From an uncultured Muribaculaceae bacterium (GTDB taxonomy: Bacteria > Bacteroidota > Bacteroidia > Bacteroidales > Muribaculaceae): DNA of 64,000 nucleotides. A model generated the notes under the pieces. It made no database searches. It saw nothing but the letters and a program-made list of their open reading frames with translations, and had not been told where the DNA came from. The DNA is taken from positions 1-64,000 of the forward strand of contig CAJTME010000011.1 in NCBI GenBank assembly GCA_910577315.1, given 5' to 3'. Made by a program: the position numbers and the translations under genes. Below, piece by piece: positions 53,294-61,188 of the stretch. How positions within the stretch are numbered: the first letter of the stretch is position 1; each line of letters starts with the position of its first letter.

Positions 53294-55816
53294 TCAAAGG
53301 GTGATTTTATAGACCGCCTCGCCCTGACGCACAATATATATGCCCGGGGCAAGTGTTTTGAGGTCGTCGGCGCGTCCGGCAGTCACAACCTTTACTCCGG
53401 CCGGTGTAAACACATCGATGGGGGCATCCGTGTCAGCGACAGCCGAACCTACTCCAAGACGCTGGTCGACGGATACCGTGCAGGTGGCCTTGCGGTTGTT
53501 GTAGGTAGCGAGCGTAACAGTGGCGCTCCCTACCGACTTGGCGGTGGCCACACCGTCTTCGTCCACATCCAGCACCTCGGGGTCGCTGGAAGTCCATGTC
53601 AGCATGTGGGGCTCAATCATCATCGGGTTGACAGCGAAATCAAACTGATGGATGTCGCCGACGTTAAGTGTGAGACGCGACCCTTCGGCGAATGACACCG
53701 ACTTAGGCTCGGAATATGCCGTAACGTCACACTCTGCGGTGGCGCCATTGCTCACGATGGTGGCGGTGACCTTCACATCGCCAGCCTTGCGCACCACTGG
53801 CGCGGCGTCCTTGTTGATTGTCAGCACTGAGGTGTCGGACGATGTGAATTCGACAGGCTCGTCGGCAAATATTTCGGGAGTAATCGTATATCCGAACGGC
53901 TGTGGTGTATAATAGTTTCGGTTCTCGGGATAGGCGCTGTACCAGTCCTTTTCCAACTCGATTTTTATGTTGTCCTTGGCATATTCGGGATTGTCGGAGA
54001 TATTGACAAAGTTTTTCCAAATGTCGGCTTCTTTATAGGCATCCTCACTGCCTGAGGGCACCTTCACCACGATGCGCCGGTATTGCTCGTCGGTAAATTC
54101 ATCCACTGCCGGAGGCTCAGTGCCAAGACATGTGATAAGTTTCAGCGAGCCGAACTTTGTATAGTCAATCATATCGGCAGTCTTTAAATCTGGACCAAAG
54201 GTCAGGTAATGCAATTCGGGCGCAAAGGTACCCGACACGGTGAGCGGACGCCCGACATAGACATCGGTTATTGCCGTCGGGATGGCCCAGCCCGAGCCCC
54301 AGTCGGTATATCCGATCAGCGTCATGGGCGTTTCGCCATCAGCAAGATTGAGCACTTTCAGTCCATATGAGGTTCCGAGGCTGTAAAGGTTGAGCATATT
54401 TACGCCGCTGCCAATCGAGGCTTTTTCAAGCTTGTCGAATGCCCAAAATGCCCGCGTGCCGATGGTCTTGACATTGTCGGGGACAACCAGCGATTTGAAA
54501 TCAGCTCCGCCATCGAATGCATAATCGGGAATATCCACCACATCGGCGGGAATGACGAGTTCCTCGAGCTCCTCTCCATTTATCAGCATGATGTTTGCCT
54601 GCAAGAGTGGATTGGAATTGGATGAGAACTTGATTGTGCACCATTGCGAGAGATCGGGCACATCAATGGTCGTCAGCGCACTGCAGGAATTAAAGGCACC
54701 TTCAAGCACGGATTCGACGCCACGGTTCCAGTTGACACGCTCGAGGCCGGTGCAGTTTCCAAAACAATAGTTACCGAGCACGGCGATGCTGTTTGGGAGC
54801 GTCACGGATTTAAGCGCCGTGCAATATTCAAACGACCGCACGCCAAGGGTGTTGACGGTATTGCCGAAATCAACATCGACAAGGTTCGGACACCCGGCGA
54901 AAGCACGGCGTTCTATTCGTTCAACCCCGTCTTCCAAAGTGAGTGAGACAAGGGTTTCCAATCCGCGGAATGAGTATTCAGGGACGTTCTTGATTGTTGC
55001 AGGAATAACCAGATTTGTAACCGCTTCCCCGCCAAAATACAGTTTTTTAGCCGTAAGCAGCGGATTGGCGGTCTCATCGGCGAAAATAGTTTTGCACCAT
55101 TCCTCCACCCCCGGGGCGTGGACTTCCCTTATCTCATATGAATAGTCAAAAGCCCGGGATTCCACTTTCTCAACCGCACCCTCAAATGTCACTTTGCGCA
55201 ACACGTTGCAGCGGTAAAAAGCCAGCTGGCCAATTGTCTTTACTGACGCAGGAATGGTAATTTCCCGCAGTGCGTCGTTGTTGCTGAATGCGTACTGGCC
55301 TATGGTTTCAAGTCCGCTGTTGAGGGATACTCGGTTCAGGATGGTACACTGGCTGAATGCGGAGTAGTCGATGGTCTTCAGCTTGGACGGCATATCGACA
55401 TCCATAAGAGAAGCACAGCCACTGAAAGCCGAGTTGCCGATATACTCGATATTATCCGACAATTCGACGCATTCGAGAAGGGTACAGCCTTGAAAAGCAC
55501 TCATTGCAATTGATGTAACGGTGTTGGGCATCGTCACCGACAGCAGGTTCTTACAGCCATTGAACGAGTTGCGGCCGATTGCGGATATGGTGCATAACAC
55601 GGTCTCCGTTCGGTTATCGGCAGTGGCCCGGTTGTATTTGACTGTGGCGGGAAGCGCAAGGTCGGTAAGGGCGGTTTCGTCCGTCGCTCCCGTGACGGTT
55701 ACGGTCCAAGCCGATGCATCGTTGACCTCATAGTTCAGGCCCCCGTACTCAAACTGTTGGGCCGGCAGCGAAATCCCCGTGAAAGTCAAGGCAGTCCATA
55801 ATAATAATTTCTTCAT
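53294..55816 (-). CDS. BspA-like leucine-rich-repeat surface protein with sorting-type C-terminus
   Basis: 840 aa with a signal peptide (MKKLLLWTALTFTGISLPAQ). About 60-590 is an array of BspA/TpLRR repeats (IGxxAFxxCxxLxxVxLPxxVxxI type). An Ig-like BIG2 domain (about 690-790) includes LTWTSSDPEVLDVDEDGVATAKSVGSATVTL. The last about 40 residues (FTPAGVKVV...LAPGIYIVRQGEAVYKITL) resemble Bacteroidales type IX-style C-terminal sorting signals. BspA proteins bind host matrix or other bacteria. No TAnnTTTG box reads toward it now; the only good one upstream lies in an invertible-looking segment and points away, so the gene may be switched off. Confidence 0.9.
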   Translation of the reverse strand: MKKLLLWTALTFTGISLPAQQFEYGGLNYEVNDASAWTVTVTGATDETALTDLALPATVKYNRATADNRTETVLCTISAIGRNSFNGCKNLLSVTMPNTVTSIAMSAFQGCTLLECVELSDNIEYIGNSAFSGCASLMDVDMPSKLKTIDYSAFSQCTILNRVSLNSGLETIGQYAFSNNDALREITIPASVKTIGQLAFYRCNVLRKVTFEGAVEKVESRAFDYSYEIREVHAPGVEEWCKTIFADETANPLLTAKKLYFGGEAVTNLVIPATIKNVPEYSFRGLETLVSLTLEDGVERIERRAFAGCPNLVDVDFGNTVNTLGVRSFEYCTALKSVTLPNSIAVLGNYCFGNCTGLERVNWNRGVESVLEGAFNSCSALTTIDVPDLSQWCTIKFSSNSNPLLQANIMLINGEELEELVIPADVVDIPDYAFDGGADFKSLVVPDNVKTIGTRAFWAFDKLEKASIGSGVNMLNLYSLGTSYGLKVLNLADGETPMTLIGYTDWGSGWAIPTAITDVYVGRPLTVSGTFAPELHYLTFGPDLKTADMIDYTKFGSLKLITCLGTEPPAVDEFTDEQYRRIVVKVPSGSEDAYKEADIWKNFVNISDNPEYAKDNIKIELEKDWYSAYPENRNYYTPQPFGYTITPEIFADEPVEFTSSDTSVLTINKDAAPVVRKAGDVKVTATIVSNGATAECDVTAYSEPKSVSFAEGSRLTLNVGDIHQFDFAVNPMMIEPHMLTWTSSDPEVLDVDEDGVATAKSVGSATVTLATYNNRKATCTVSVDQRLGVGSAVADTDAPIDVFTPAGVKVVTAGRADDLKTLAPGIYIVRQGEAVYKITL

Positions 55817-55857
55817 TTGGTTGATTATAAGGTTATTATTGAAAAAATTAGTAAGTA

Positions 55858-55876
55858 TCTATTTGCAAGAGATACT
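55858..55876. repeat. Left inverted repeat of the probable invertible promoter
   Basis: TCTATTTGCAAGAGATACT; 15 bp (55862-55876) are the exact reverse complement of 56027-56041, and 18 of 19 match overall. Together with four more bases it forms AGTATCT-N9-AGATACT (55854-55876), a symmetric core like a tyrosine-recombinase site. Confidence 0.85.
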
Positions 55877-56026
55877 ACCCAATGCTACCTCTTTGATAAA
55901 TTGAGAATTACACCATACGATTCTGTTGTTTGACTAAACACAACAATAATCGTCCCGTTTTCCGAGCTGCCCAATGCGCCTATTGTTTTGTAAATGAGAT
56001 ATTTTTATTATCTTTGCAAAGTACTA
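55877..56026. promoter_or_regulatory. Probable invertible promoter segment, OFF orientation
   Basis: 150 bp between inverted repeats, with one good promoter on the plus strand: TTTG (55987-55990), 18 nt, TATCTTTG (56009-56016). It faces right, away from the BspA-like gene at 55816. Inversion would place the -7 box at about 55894-55887 facing left, with a leader of about 65 nt. No TAnnTTTG box on the minus strand is seen between 55817 and 56026. Phase-variable surface genes in Bacteroidales are known to be controlled this way. Confidence 0.78.
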
Positions 56027-56045
56027 AGTATCTCTTGCAAAGAGA
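56027..56045. repeat. Right inverted repeat of the probable invertible promoter
   Basis: AGTATCTCTTGCAAAGAGA. The first half-site AGTATCT is intact; the outer one (AGAGTTT at 56043-56049) is diverged from AGATACT. The 9-bp centre differs from the left copy by one base. Confidence 0.85.
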
Positions 56046-56059
56046 GTTTATATAATACG

Positions 56060-56095
56060 TAGTGGGCGCGGCTGATTAATCAGCCGCGCCCACTA
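56060..56095. terminator. 36-bp perfect palindrome, bidirectional terminator
   Basis: TAGTGGGCGCGGCTGATT followed directly by its exact reverse complement. It ends the deaminase gene (-) and would also stop transcripts from the outward-facing invertible promoter before they run antisense into that gene. Confidence 0.8.
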
Positions 56096-56112
56096 ATTAT
56101 TAATTGAGTCTT

Positions 56113-58089
56113 TTATTTGACAGGCTTGTATTCCACGAATGCCTCGATTGCCTCGTATGAGGCCAGGCCGAGCCCTTCGTAGAGTTTGGCAGTGCCGCGG
56201 TTGCGTTCTTCGGCTCGCTGCCAGAACAGGCGGTCGTCGTCTCCGAGGAAGGGAGCGTTCTCCATCTGCGACTGGTGCTTGAGAATCGAGTTACGCTTGA
56301 AACGCAGCTCCTCGGGGCTGATGGGCACGGCCATCTCGATGTGGTCAATTTCCCATTCCGCCCAGGCGCCACGATACATCCATATGCGGCAGTCCTTCAT
56401 CCATTCTTCGTCTTTAAGCTCGTCGACGGCTGCGAGCACGGCATCGGTGCAGACCTTGTGGGTGCCGTGGGGGTCGGCAAGGTCACCGGCAACGAAAATC
56501 TGATGAGGCTTCACATCTTCGAGCAGGCGCTTGACAATATCAACGTCGACCTGCGAAAGCTCGCCTTTCTTGATGGTGCCGGTCTCGTAGAACGGAAGGC
56601 GCAGGAAGTGAATGTTCTGCGGCTTGACGCCGATATAGTTGCAGGCGATGGTGGCTTCGGCCTGGCGTATCATCGTTTTGATTTCGCGGATGTCGGCGCT
56701 GTCCGTATCGCCAGCTTTCTTGCCGTTGACAAACTCGTGCACCTCTTTCGACAGCTTCTCGTAACCGTCCTTGACGCCGAACATGGGCGCGATTTTGTCC
56801 ATCATCAGGAAGTAGCGCATCATGTCCTCGTCGCCGACAGCGATGTTGCCCGAGGTTTCGTATGCCACGTGCACGTCGTGGTGCTGGTCGACAAGTCGTT
56901 TGAGGGTACCGCCCATCGAGATAACGTCGTCGTCGGGGTGCGGCGAGAACACTATCACACGCTTCGGATAGGGGTTGGCGCGCTCGGGACGGTAGGTGTC
57001 GTCGGCGTTGGGTTTGCCTCCGGGCCATCCGGTGATGGTGTGCTGGAGGTCGTTGAATATCTTGATGTTGACGTTGTAGGCCGAGCCATAGAGGGCGATA
57101 AGCTCGCCGAGGCCCCAGTCGTTGTAGTCCTTGTTGGTGAGTTTCAGGATGGGCTTGCCGGTCATGTCGCAGAGCCACACGATGGCACGGCGGATGAGCT
57201 TGTCGTTCCACTCGCAGGAGGTCACCTTCCAGGGGTGGCTGATGCGGGTGAGGTCTTCGGCGGCAGGAAGGTCAATCACCACCTTGATGTGGTTATGGCC
57301 TTGCAGAAGCGACGCAGGCACGTTTGTGGTGGCGGGTTCTTCGACCGCCTTGCGCACAATCGACGCACGGTTTTCGCCCCAGGCCATCGTAACGACGCGG
57401 CGGGCGTCGGCAATGTCGGATATGCCGAGGGTTATCGCGGTGGTCGGAGCGACGTCGCACTTGTAGTTAGAGGCGATGCCATGGCGTGTCTCCTCATCGA
57501 GCAGAACAAGGCGGCACTGGCTCGTGGCTGCGCTGCCGGGGCCGTTGAAGGCGATGGAACCGCCGGGACCAATCTCGCAGAGGGCCAGGTCGAGGCCACC
57601 CTCATCCTGAATCGACTGCTCGTAGGCCTGGCAATAATCAAACATATTTTCTTTGGTCACACCGGGATTGATGGTGCGCACGTTGGCGTCCTCAATGTCG
57701 ATGTGGTCAAGGAAAACTTCGCGCAGGCGCGCAAGAGTCGAGGGGCCCTCGGGATTGAGGGGGAAGAATTCGCTAATGTTGAAAATCACAACATTGCGGA
57801 AATCGACCTTCCCTTCCTTATGCATGCGGATAAGGGCTGAATAGACACGGTGTGTGCTCGCACCGGCTCCGAGAGCCAGCACGCACTTGCCTTTGCGGTC
57901 GATATAGCGGTTGATGTGCTTTACAAAGTATTCGGCGATGAACTCCGCTCCATCGTCGGCAGTCTCGAAGATGCGGGTGTCGATCTTTTCCTCGCGGGCG
58001 AGGGCGGTTGCTTCGATTTCATTCTCAGGGCAGTAATACCGGCGTGGGATGCGGTCGAGCTTAATCTGAGAGCTTAAATCTTTTTTCAT
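56113..58089 (-). CDS. nagB: NagB-like deaminase fused to a PIG-L/LmbE deacetylase
   Basis: 658 aa. The N-terminal half (about 25-290) matches glucosamine-6-phosphate deaminase (LALGAGASTHRVYSALI, FNISEFFPLNPEGPSTLARLREVFLDHIDI). The C-terminal half (about 375-640) has the PIG-L/LmbE zinc motif SPHPDDDVISMGGTLKRL, GDLADPHGTHKVCTDA and related blocks. The pair suggests deacetylation of an amino-sugar derivative followed by deamination to a fructose phosphate. Such long NagB proteins occur in Bacteroidota; which half is active on what is not known to me. A TATCTTTG box lies at 58158-58151. Confidence 0.88.
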   Translation of the reverse strand: MKKDLSSQIKLDRIPRRYYCPENEIEATALAREEKIDTRIFETADDGAEFIAEYFVKHINRYIDRKGKCVLALGAGASTHRVYSALIRMHKEGKVDFRNVVIFNISEFFPLNPEGPSTLARLREVFLDHIDIEDANVRTINPGVTKENMFDYCQAYEQSIQDEGGLDLALCEIGPGGSIAFNGPGSAATSQCRLVLLDEETRHGIASNYKCDVAPTTAITLGISDIADARRVVTMAWGENRASIVRKAVEEPATTNVPASLLQGHNHIKVVIDLPAAEDLTRISHPWKVTSCEWNDKLIRRAIVWLCDMTGKPILKLTNKDYNDWGLGELIALYGSAYNVNIKIFNDLQHTITGWPGGKPNADDTYRPERANPYPKRVIVFSPHPDDDVISMGGTLKRLVDQHHDVHVAYETSGNIAVGDEDMMRYFLMMDKIAPMFGVKDGYEKLSKEVHEFVNGKKAGDTDSADIREIKTMIRQAEATIACNYIGVKPQNIHFLRLPFYETGTIKKGELSQVDVDIVKRLLEDVKPHQIFVAGDLADPHGTHKVCTDAVLAAVDELKDEEWMKDCRIWMYRGAWAEWEIDHIEMAVPISPEELRFKRNSILKHQSQMENAPFLGDDDRLFWQRAEERNRGTAKLYEGLGLASYEAIEAFVEYKPVK

Positions 58090-58247
58090 TAATGTATGGT
58101 GTTATATATTTATAATTGTGCTTGGGTTCAGGCTGTGTTTTATGTCTATGCAAAGATAACAATAAAAAGCCGAAACAGGTTGATAATATTTCTAAATTTT
58201 TGTTTATAAAACAAAATAGCACACATCATCACCCGTGATTACAACAA

Positions 58248-58290
58248 ACGCGCCCGAAGCCGATGAAGTGTGCATCGGTTTCGGGCGCGT
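58248..58290 (-). terminator. Terminator of the META-domain gene
   Basis: An 18-bp stem (ACGCGCCCGAA-G-CCGATG with its complement, one G-U pair), 7-nt loop and TTTGTTGT on the minus strand. The rest of 58090-58341 holds only the deaminase promoter. Confidence 0.8.
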
Positions 58291-58341
58291 CATTTACATA
58301 AATTCGTCCTAAGCCACTAATAAGGGCAGCGAGCGGAATTA

Positions 58342-59286
58342 TCACTCGGCCTTGACTTCGCCGCGCTTGAGCGTCATCAGCTCCTTGCCGGCAGCGTCGA
58401 GCAGCATCACCTTGTCGTTGCCGTCGCTGATGGCCGAGGCCGTCTGTTCGAGGGCGACGAGGAACGCCGTTTCTTGGTGGGTATAGGGGCAGGCCATGCG
58501 TGTGGTACCCATGTTACTGAAATCAACGGCATTGGAACGGCGGTGGTCGAGGTAGATGTCGCCGTTGACGAAGTTACAGCCGGTGTTGCCGTGCAATTTC
58601 AGCTCAGTCAGGTCGAAGAATACATCGGCAGGCACCTCGAGCTTATCAAGGCCGACGATGCTTTCCACAATCCACTGGCCGTTGAGGAACTCAAGGTTGC
58701 CCCTGCGGAGGCGCATCACGGTCTTGCCGCCTTCACCGAGAAAATCGACGAAAGTTTCCTGCCCTACCTCGCTCATGCGTAACTTGGTGGACACATTGTC
58801 CGTCACAATGGTGTTTATCATGTTGTCAAACTCCACGTCGGCGCAATAGCGCAGCGTCGAGAGCACATTGTAGAATGTTACGACGTCGTTGGCATCCACC
58901 GAATAAGCGCCGTTAAGGGTGTTGCAACCGTTGTTGGCATAGAATGCAGCGGACGAGGGCTCGAAGGTGATGTACGGCATGTCCTCGTCCCGGTCAATGG
59001 TCACGCCATTAACCATTACAATGCTCCATTGTCCGCCGAGGTCACGGGCAAGACGCGTATTCATGGTCAGCATAGCTACATTGGGATTTGCCGCGGCGCT
59101 GTCGGTAGCCTGACTCTCAGGGCCTGGCGCAACCGTCGGCTGCTCGGCCGGAGCGGGAGAAACTTGCGTGGCTGCCGCACCGCTCATCGTTTTGGGATAT
59201 TTTGACTTGTTGGGCTGAATCACGGAACATCCGGCGCCCATTATGGCCATGGCTGAGATGGCCGCGATAAAGGCAATTTTTTTCAT
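58342..59286 (-). CDS. META-domain lipoprotein
   Basis: 314 aa. Lipoprotein signal (MAIMGAGCS with the lipobox Cys). A short Pro/Ser/Ala linker (about 35-75) is followed by two META/HslJ-like domains: LGGQWSIVMVNGVTIDRDEDMPYITFEP...NNGCNTLNGAY and LNGQWIVESIVGLDKLEVPADVFFDLTELKLHGNTGCNFVNGDI. The second ends in TRMACPYTHQETAFLVALEQT, the typical helix. The role is unclear; META proteins are envelope or heat-shock-linked in other bacteria. Monocistronic, with a strong terminator. Confidence 0.88.
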   Translation of the reverse strand: MKKIAFIAAISAMAIMGAGCSVIQPNKSKYPKTMSGAAATQVSPAPAEQPTVAPGPESQATDSAAANPNVAMLTMNTRLARDLGGQWSIVMVNGVTIDRDEDMPYITFEPSSAAFYANNGCNTLNGAYSVDANDVVTFYNVLSTLRYCADVEFDNMINTIVTDNVSTKLRMSEVGQETFVDFLGEGGKTVMRLRRGNLEFLNGQWIVESIVGLDKLEVPADVFFDLTELKLHGNTGCNFVNGDIYLDHRRSNAVDFSNMGTTRMACPYTHQETAFLVALEQTASAISDGNDKVMLLDAAGKELMTLKRGEVKAE

Positions 59287-59365
59287 TCGTAAGTTGTATT
59301 TCCTATTATGACACTTTCAAGGTGCCAAAGGTTTAACTGCACAGGTGTAAAAAACAGGTATGAAA

Positions 59366-59402
59366 AGCAACATCGGCCACCCTTAGGGCAGCCGATGCTG
59401 TT
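59366..59402 (-). terminator. Terminator of rpsO
   Basis: Stem CATCGGC/GCCGATG extended past one mismatch by four pairs, followed on the minus strand by CTTTTCA, 25 nt past the rpsO stop. Confidence 0.6.
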
Positions 59403-59426
59403 GTAATCGTTAAGCGAGCGCTGGGC

Positions 59427-59702
59427 TTACTTGCGGATACCGAGCTCTTTCTGGGCGATGATGGCGCGGTAGCGGCTGATGTCTTTGCGCATCAGGTAGT
59501 CGAGCAGACGACGACGCTTACCTACCAGCATCTTAAGAGCGCGCTCTGTAGTATGATCTTTGTGATTTGACTTCAGGTGCTTGGTCAAATGAGCGATACG
59601 GATGGAGAATAATGCAATCTGCGCTTCAGGCGAGCCAGTGTCAGTCTTGCTCTTACCGTACTTCTCGAAGATCTGTACTTTTTCTTCAGAATTTAAGTGC
59701 AT
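59427..59702 (-). CDS. rpsO: 30S ribosomal protein S15
   Basis: 91 aa: TDTGSPEAQIALFSIRIAHLTKHLKSNHKDHTTERALKMLVGKRRRLLDYL is the S15 core. It is a primary 16S rRNA-binding protein of the platform. Own promoter and terminator; it follows the rpoZ-like gene, which ends 95 nt upstream. Confidence 0.97.
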   Translation of the reverse strand: MHLNSEEKVQIFEKYGKSKTDTGSPEAQIALFSIRIAHLTKHLKSNHKDHTTERALKMLVGKRRRLLDYLMRKDISRYRAIIAQKELGIRK

Positions 59703-59752
59703 TCTTGAGATGATTTAAGTAGTTAATAATATATGATTTTGTTAATCGGGTG

Positions 59753-59784
59753 CAAAGATACGCAATTTTCCGTTAACTGCCAAA
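59753..59784 (-). promoter_or_regulatory. Promoter of rpsO
   Basis: Minus strand: TTTG (59784-59781), 20 nt, TATCTTTG (59760-59753), about 50 nt before the ATG. Confidence 0.75.
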
Positions 59785-59797
59785 CCTTCGGTTTATT

Positions 59798-60133
59798 TTA
59801 ATCGAGGCTCGAGCGGTCTTTTGTCGGATTGCGGTAGTAAAGCTTGCCATCGATGAACTCCTGGGTTGCGATAAGGGTCGGTTTAGGCAGCTTTTCATAA
59901 TAGCGCGAGATTTCAATCTGCTCGCGGTTCTCGCTCACTTCTTCCAGCGAATCGTTGAGCGATGCGAATTCCTGCAGCTTCTTCTCGAGGTCGTGGCGCA
60001 TTTCAGCGGCAATCTGGTTTGCGCGCTTCGCCATGATGCAGACGGTTTCATAGACGTTGCCCGTATCTTCGGCGAGCTCCACGAGGTCGCGGGTTACGGT
60101 GTTGAGAGGTGCGTTTGATTTCTTGTAGTCCAT
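59798..60133 (-). CDS. rpoZ: Omega-like RNA polymerase subunit (Bacteroidota RpoZ)
   Basis: 111 aa. The core NVYETVCIMAKRANQIAAEMRHDLEKKLQEF carries the omega pattern (E-x3-I-x-AKRANQI). The Tyr/Pro-rich C-terminus (ISRYYEKLPKPTLIATQEFIDGKLYYRNP) is the usual Bacteroidota extension. It should help assemble RNA polymerase. It is 18 nt behind bamD, an order conserved in the phylum. Confidence 0.85.
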   Translation of the reverse strand: MDYKKSNAPLNTVTRDLVELAEDTGNVYETVCIMAKRANQIAAEMRHDLEKKLQEFASLNDSLEEVSENREQIEISRYYEKLPKPTLIATQEFIDGKLYYRNPTKDRSSLD

Positions 60134-60151
60134 GAGTTAAATGATGGATAT

Positions 60152-60952
60152 TTAGTCTTTTACGTATTTTCTTGCGATTGTGTAGATGTTTTCGGCCTCC
60201 GAGCGGTTGGGGCTGTCGGGGTAATTGTTGATGAACGAATAGTATTCGTCAATCACCTCGCGGAAGCGTTCCTGCTTGCGTTCGTCGACACTCATGTCAG
60301 CCTCCTGGAAACGGGCCTTGAGAATCAGCAATTCAAGTTCTTCCTTGTATTTTGAATAAGGATAGTCGCGCACTGCATTCTGAGCCACGATTATGCAGCT
60401 TTCATAGTTGTTGCCCATGTAGTTGCCGAGATTGTAATACAACTGGGCGTTCTGCAGCTGCTTGAGGGTGAGCTTATCCTGAAGTTCAAAAATAGCGTTT
60501 TGTGCCTGGGCGACTTTATCGCTCCTGGGGAAATAGTCGAGAAATGCCTGCAGCTCCTCTATGCCCTTGATGGTGGGCGTCTGGTCAAGCTGAGGGTCGG
60601 GAGAATCGAGATAATAGCCGTAGCCACAATAAAAGCGGGCCGGCTCCACGTATTTTCCTTTCGGGTAACGCTGGTAATAAGTTTTGAAGTAGGCGCCAGA
60701 ACTGATGTAGTCCTTGTTCTCATAATTGCTAAGGGCCAGCAGATAGAGGGACTCCTCGGCCTTGTCGGTGCCCTTGAACACCGTGCTGCAATCCTTGAAC
60801 AACGTGGCGGCCTGCACATAACGCTTCTGTTCGAACGCCTGCTTGGCGAATTCAAACTTATAGTTGTAGTCAGTGCTTTTCAGCACTTTCTGGTACTCTC
60901 CGCACGAGCAGAACAGCACCGCCAACAAAGAGAATATGATAAATTTGCGCAT
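60152..60952 (-). CDS. bamD: Outer-membrane assembly lipoprotein BamD
   Basis: 266 aa from the ATG at 60952, chosen for the lipoprotein signal (MRKFIIFSLLAVLFCSCGEY). The longer frame to 61147 would run through the tracrRNA and its terminator. TPR-like helices fill the protein (YVQAATLFKDCSTVFKG, EESLYLLALSNYENKDY, FLDYFPRSDKVAQAQNAIFEL). It is part of the BAM complex that inserts beta-barrels. A promoter lies just upstream and rpoZ follows. Confidence 0.92.
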   Translation of the reverse strand: MRKFIIFSLLAVLFCSCGEYQKVLKSTDYNYKFEFAKQAFEQKRYVQAATLFKDCSTVFKGTDKAEESLYLLALSNYENKDYISSGAYFKTYYQRYPKGKYVEPARFYCGYGYYLDSPDPQLDQTPTIKGIEELQAFLDYFPRSDKVAQAQNAIFELQDKLTLKQLQNAQLYYNLGNYMGNNYESCIIVAQNAVRDYPYSKYKEELELLILKARFQEADMSVDERKQERFREVIDEYYSFINNYPDSPNRSEAENIYTIARKYVKD

Positions 60953-60970
60953 AATTGTCATTTCAACACG

Positions 60971-60978
60971 CAAAGTTA
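60971..60978 (-). promoter_or_regulatory. -7 element of bamD
   Basis: TAACTTTG on the minus strand, 18 nt before the ATG, with TTTG 21 nt upstream. It lies downstream of the tracrRNA terminator, so bamD transcription is independent of it. Confidence 0.65.
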
Positions 60979-61020
60979 CGAAAAAAATCTCACTGAAGCC
61001 AAACTTCACTAAATTTAACA

Positions 61021-61113
61021 ATAAAAAGGCTCCACCGAAGCGGAGCCAAGGATAATTTCCTTCGGCAATTACTGCCTTATTGCGATAAGATATAAAAGAG
61101 AAATTATTTTTCT
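61021..61113 (-). ncRNA. Probable tracrRNA
   Basis: About 92 nt, transcribed away from cas9. In order: an AU-rich anti-repeat (61113-61079) ending in UUAUCGCAAU-AAGGC, a small stem GGCA-GUAAU-UGCC (61076-61064), a stem AAGG-AAAUUAU-CCUU (61062-61048), and a terminator GGCUCCGC-UUCG-GUGGAGCC plus U-run (61047-61023). The CAAUAAGGC core followed by a stem matches the plan of type II-C tracrRNAs such as that of Neisseria. A consensus promoter lies just upstream. The CRISPR repeat is not in the window, so pairing cannot be shown. Confidence 0.75.
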
Positions 61114-61117
61114 GCCA

Positions 61118-61166
61118 CAAAAATACACAATTTCTTTTGAATTGCAAAATTTATTATGTAATTTTA
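61118..61166. promoter_or_regulatory. Overlapping divergent promoters of tracrRNA (-) and cas9 (+)
   Basis: Minus: TTTG (61148-61145), 19 nt, TATTTTTG (61125-61118). Plus: TTTG (61136-61139), 19 nt, TAATTTTA (61159-61166; one mismatch). The two promoters interlock, each -33 box lying between the boxes of the other, so polymerases may compete. The cas9 leader would be only about 20 nt. Confidence 0.7.
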
Positions 61167-61188
61167 CGGAAATTCACATAAATAATCC

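Noticed and set aside
56275..57840. 521-codon open frame opposite the NagB-deacetylase gene
   Set aside because: Composition-driven shadow; the minus-strand protein carries catalytic motifs along this whole stretch.
60953..61147. N-terminal extension of BamD
   Set aside because: Translation would run through the tracrRNA terminator and lacks coding character; the ATG at 60952 begins a perfect lipoprotein signal.
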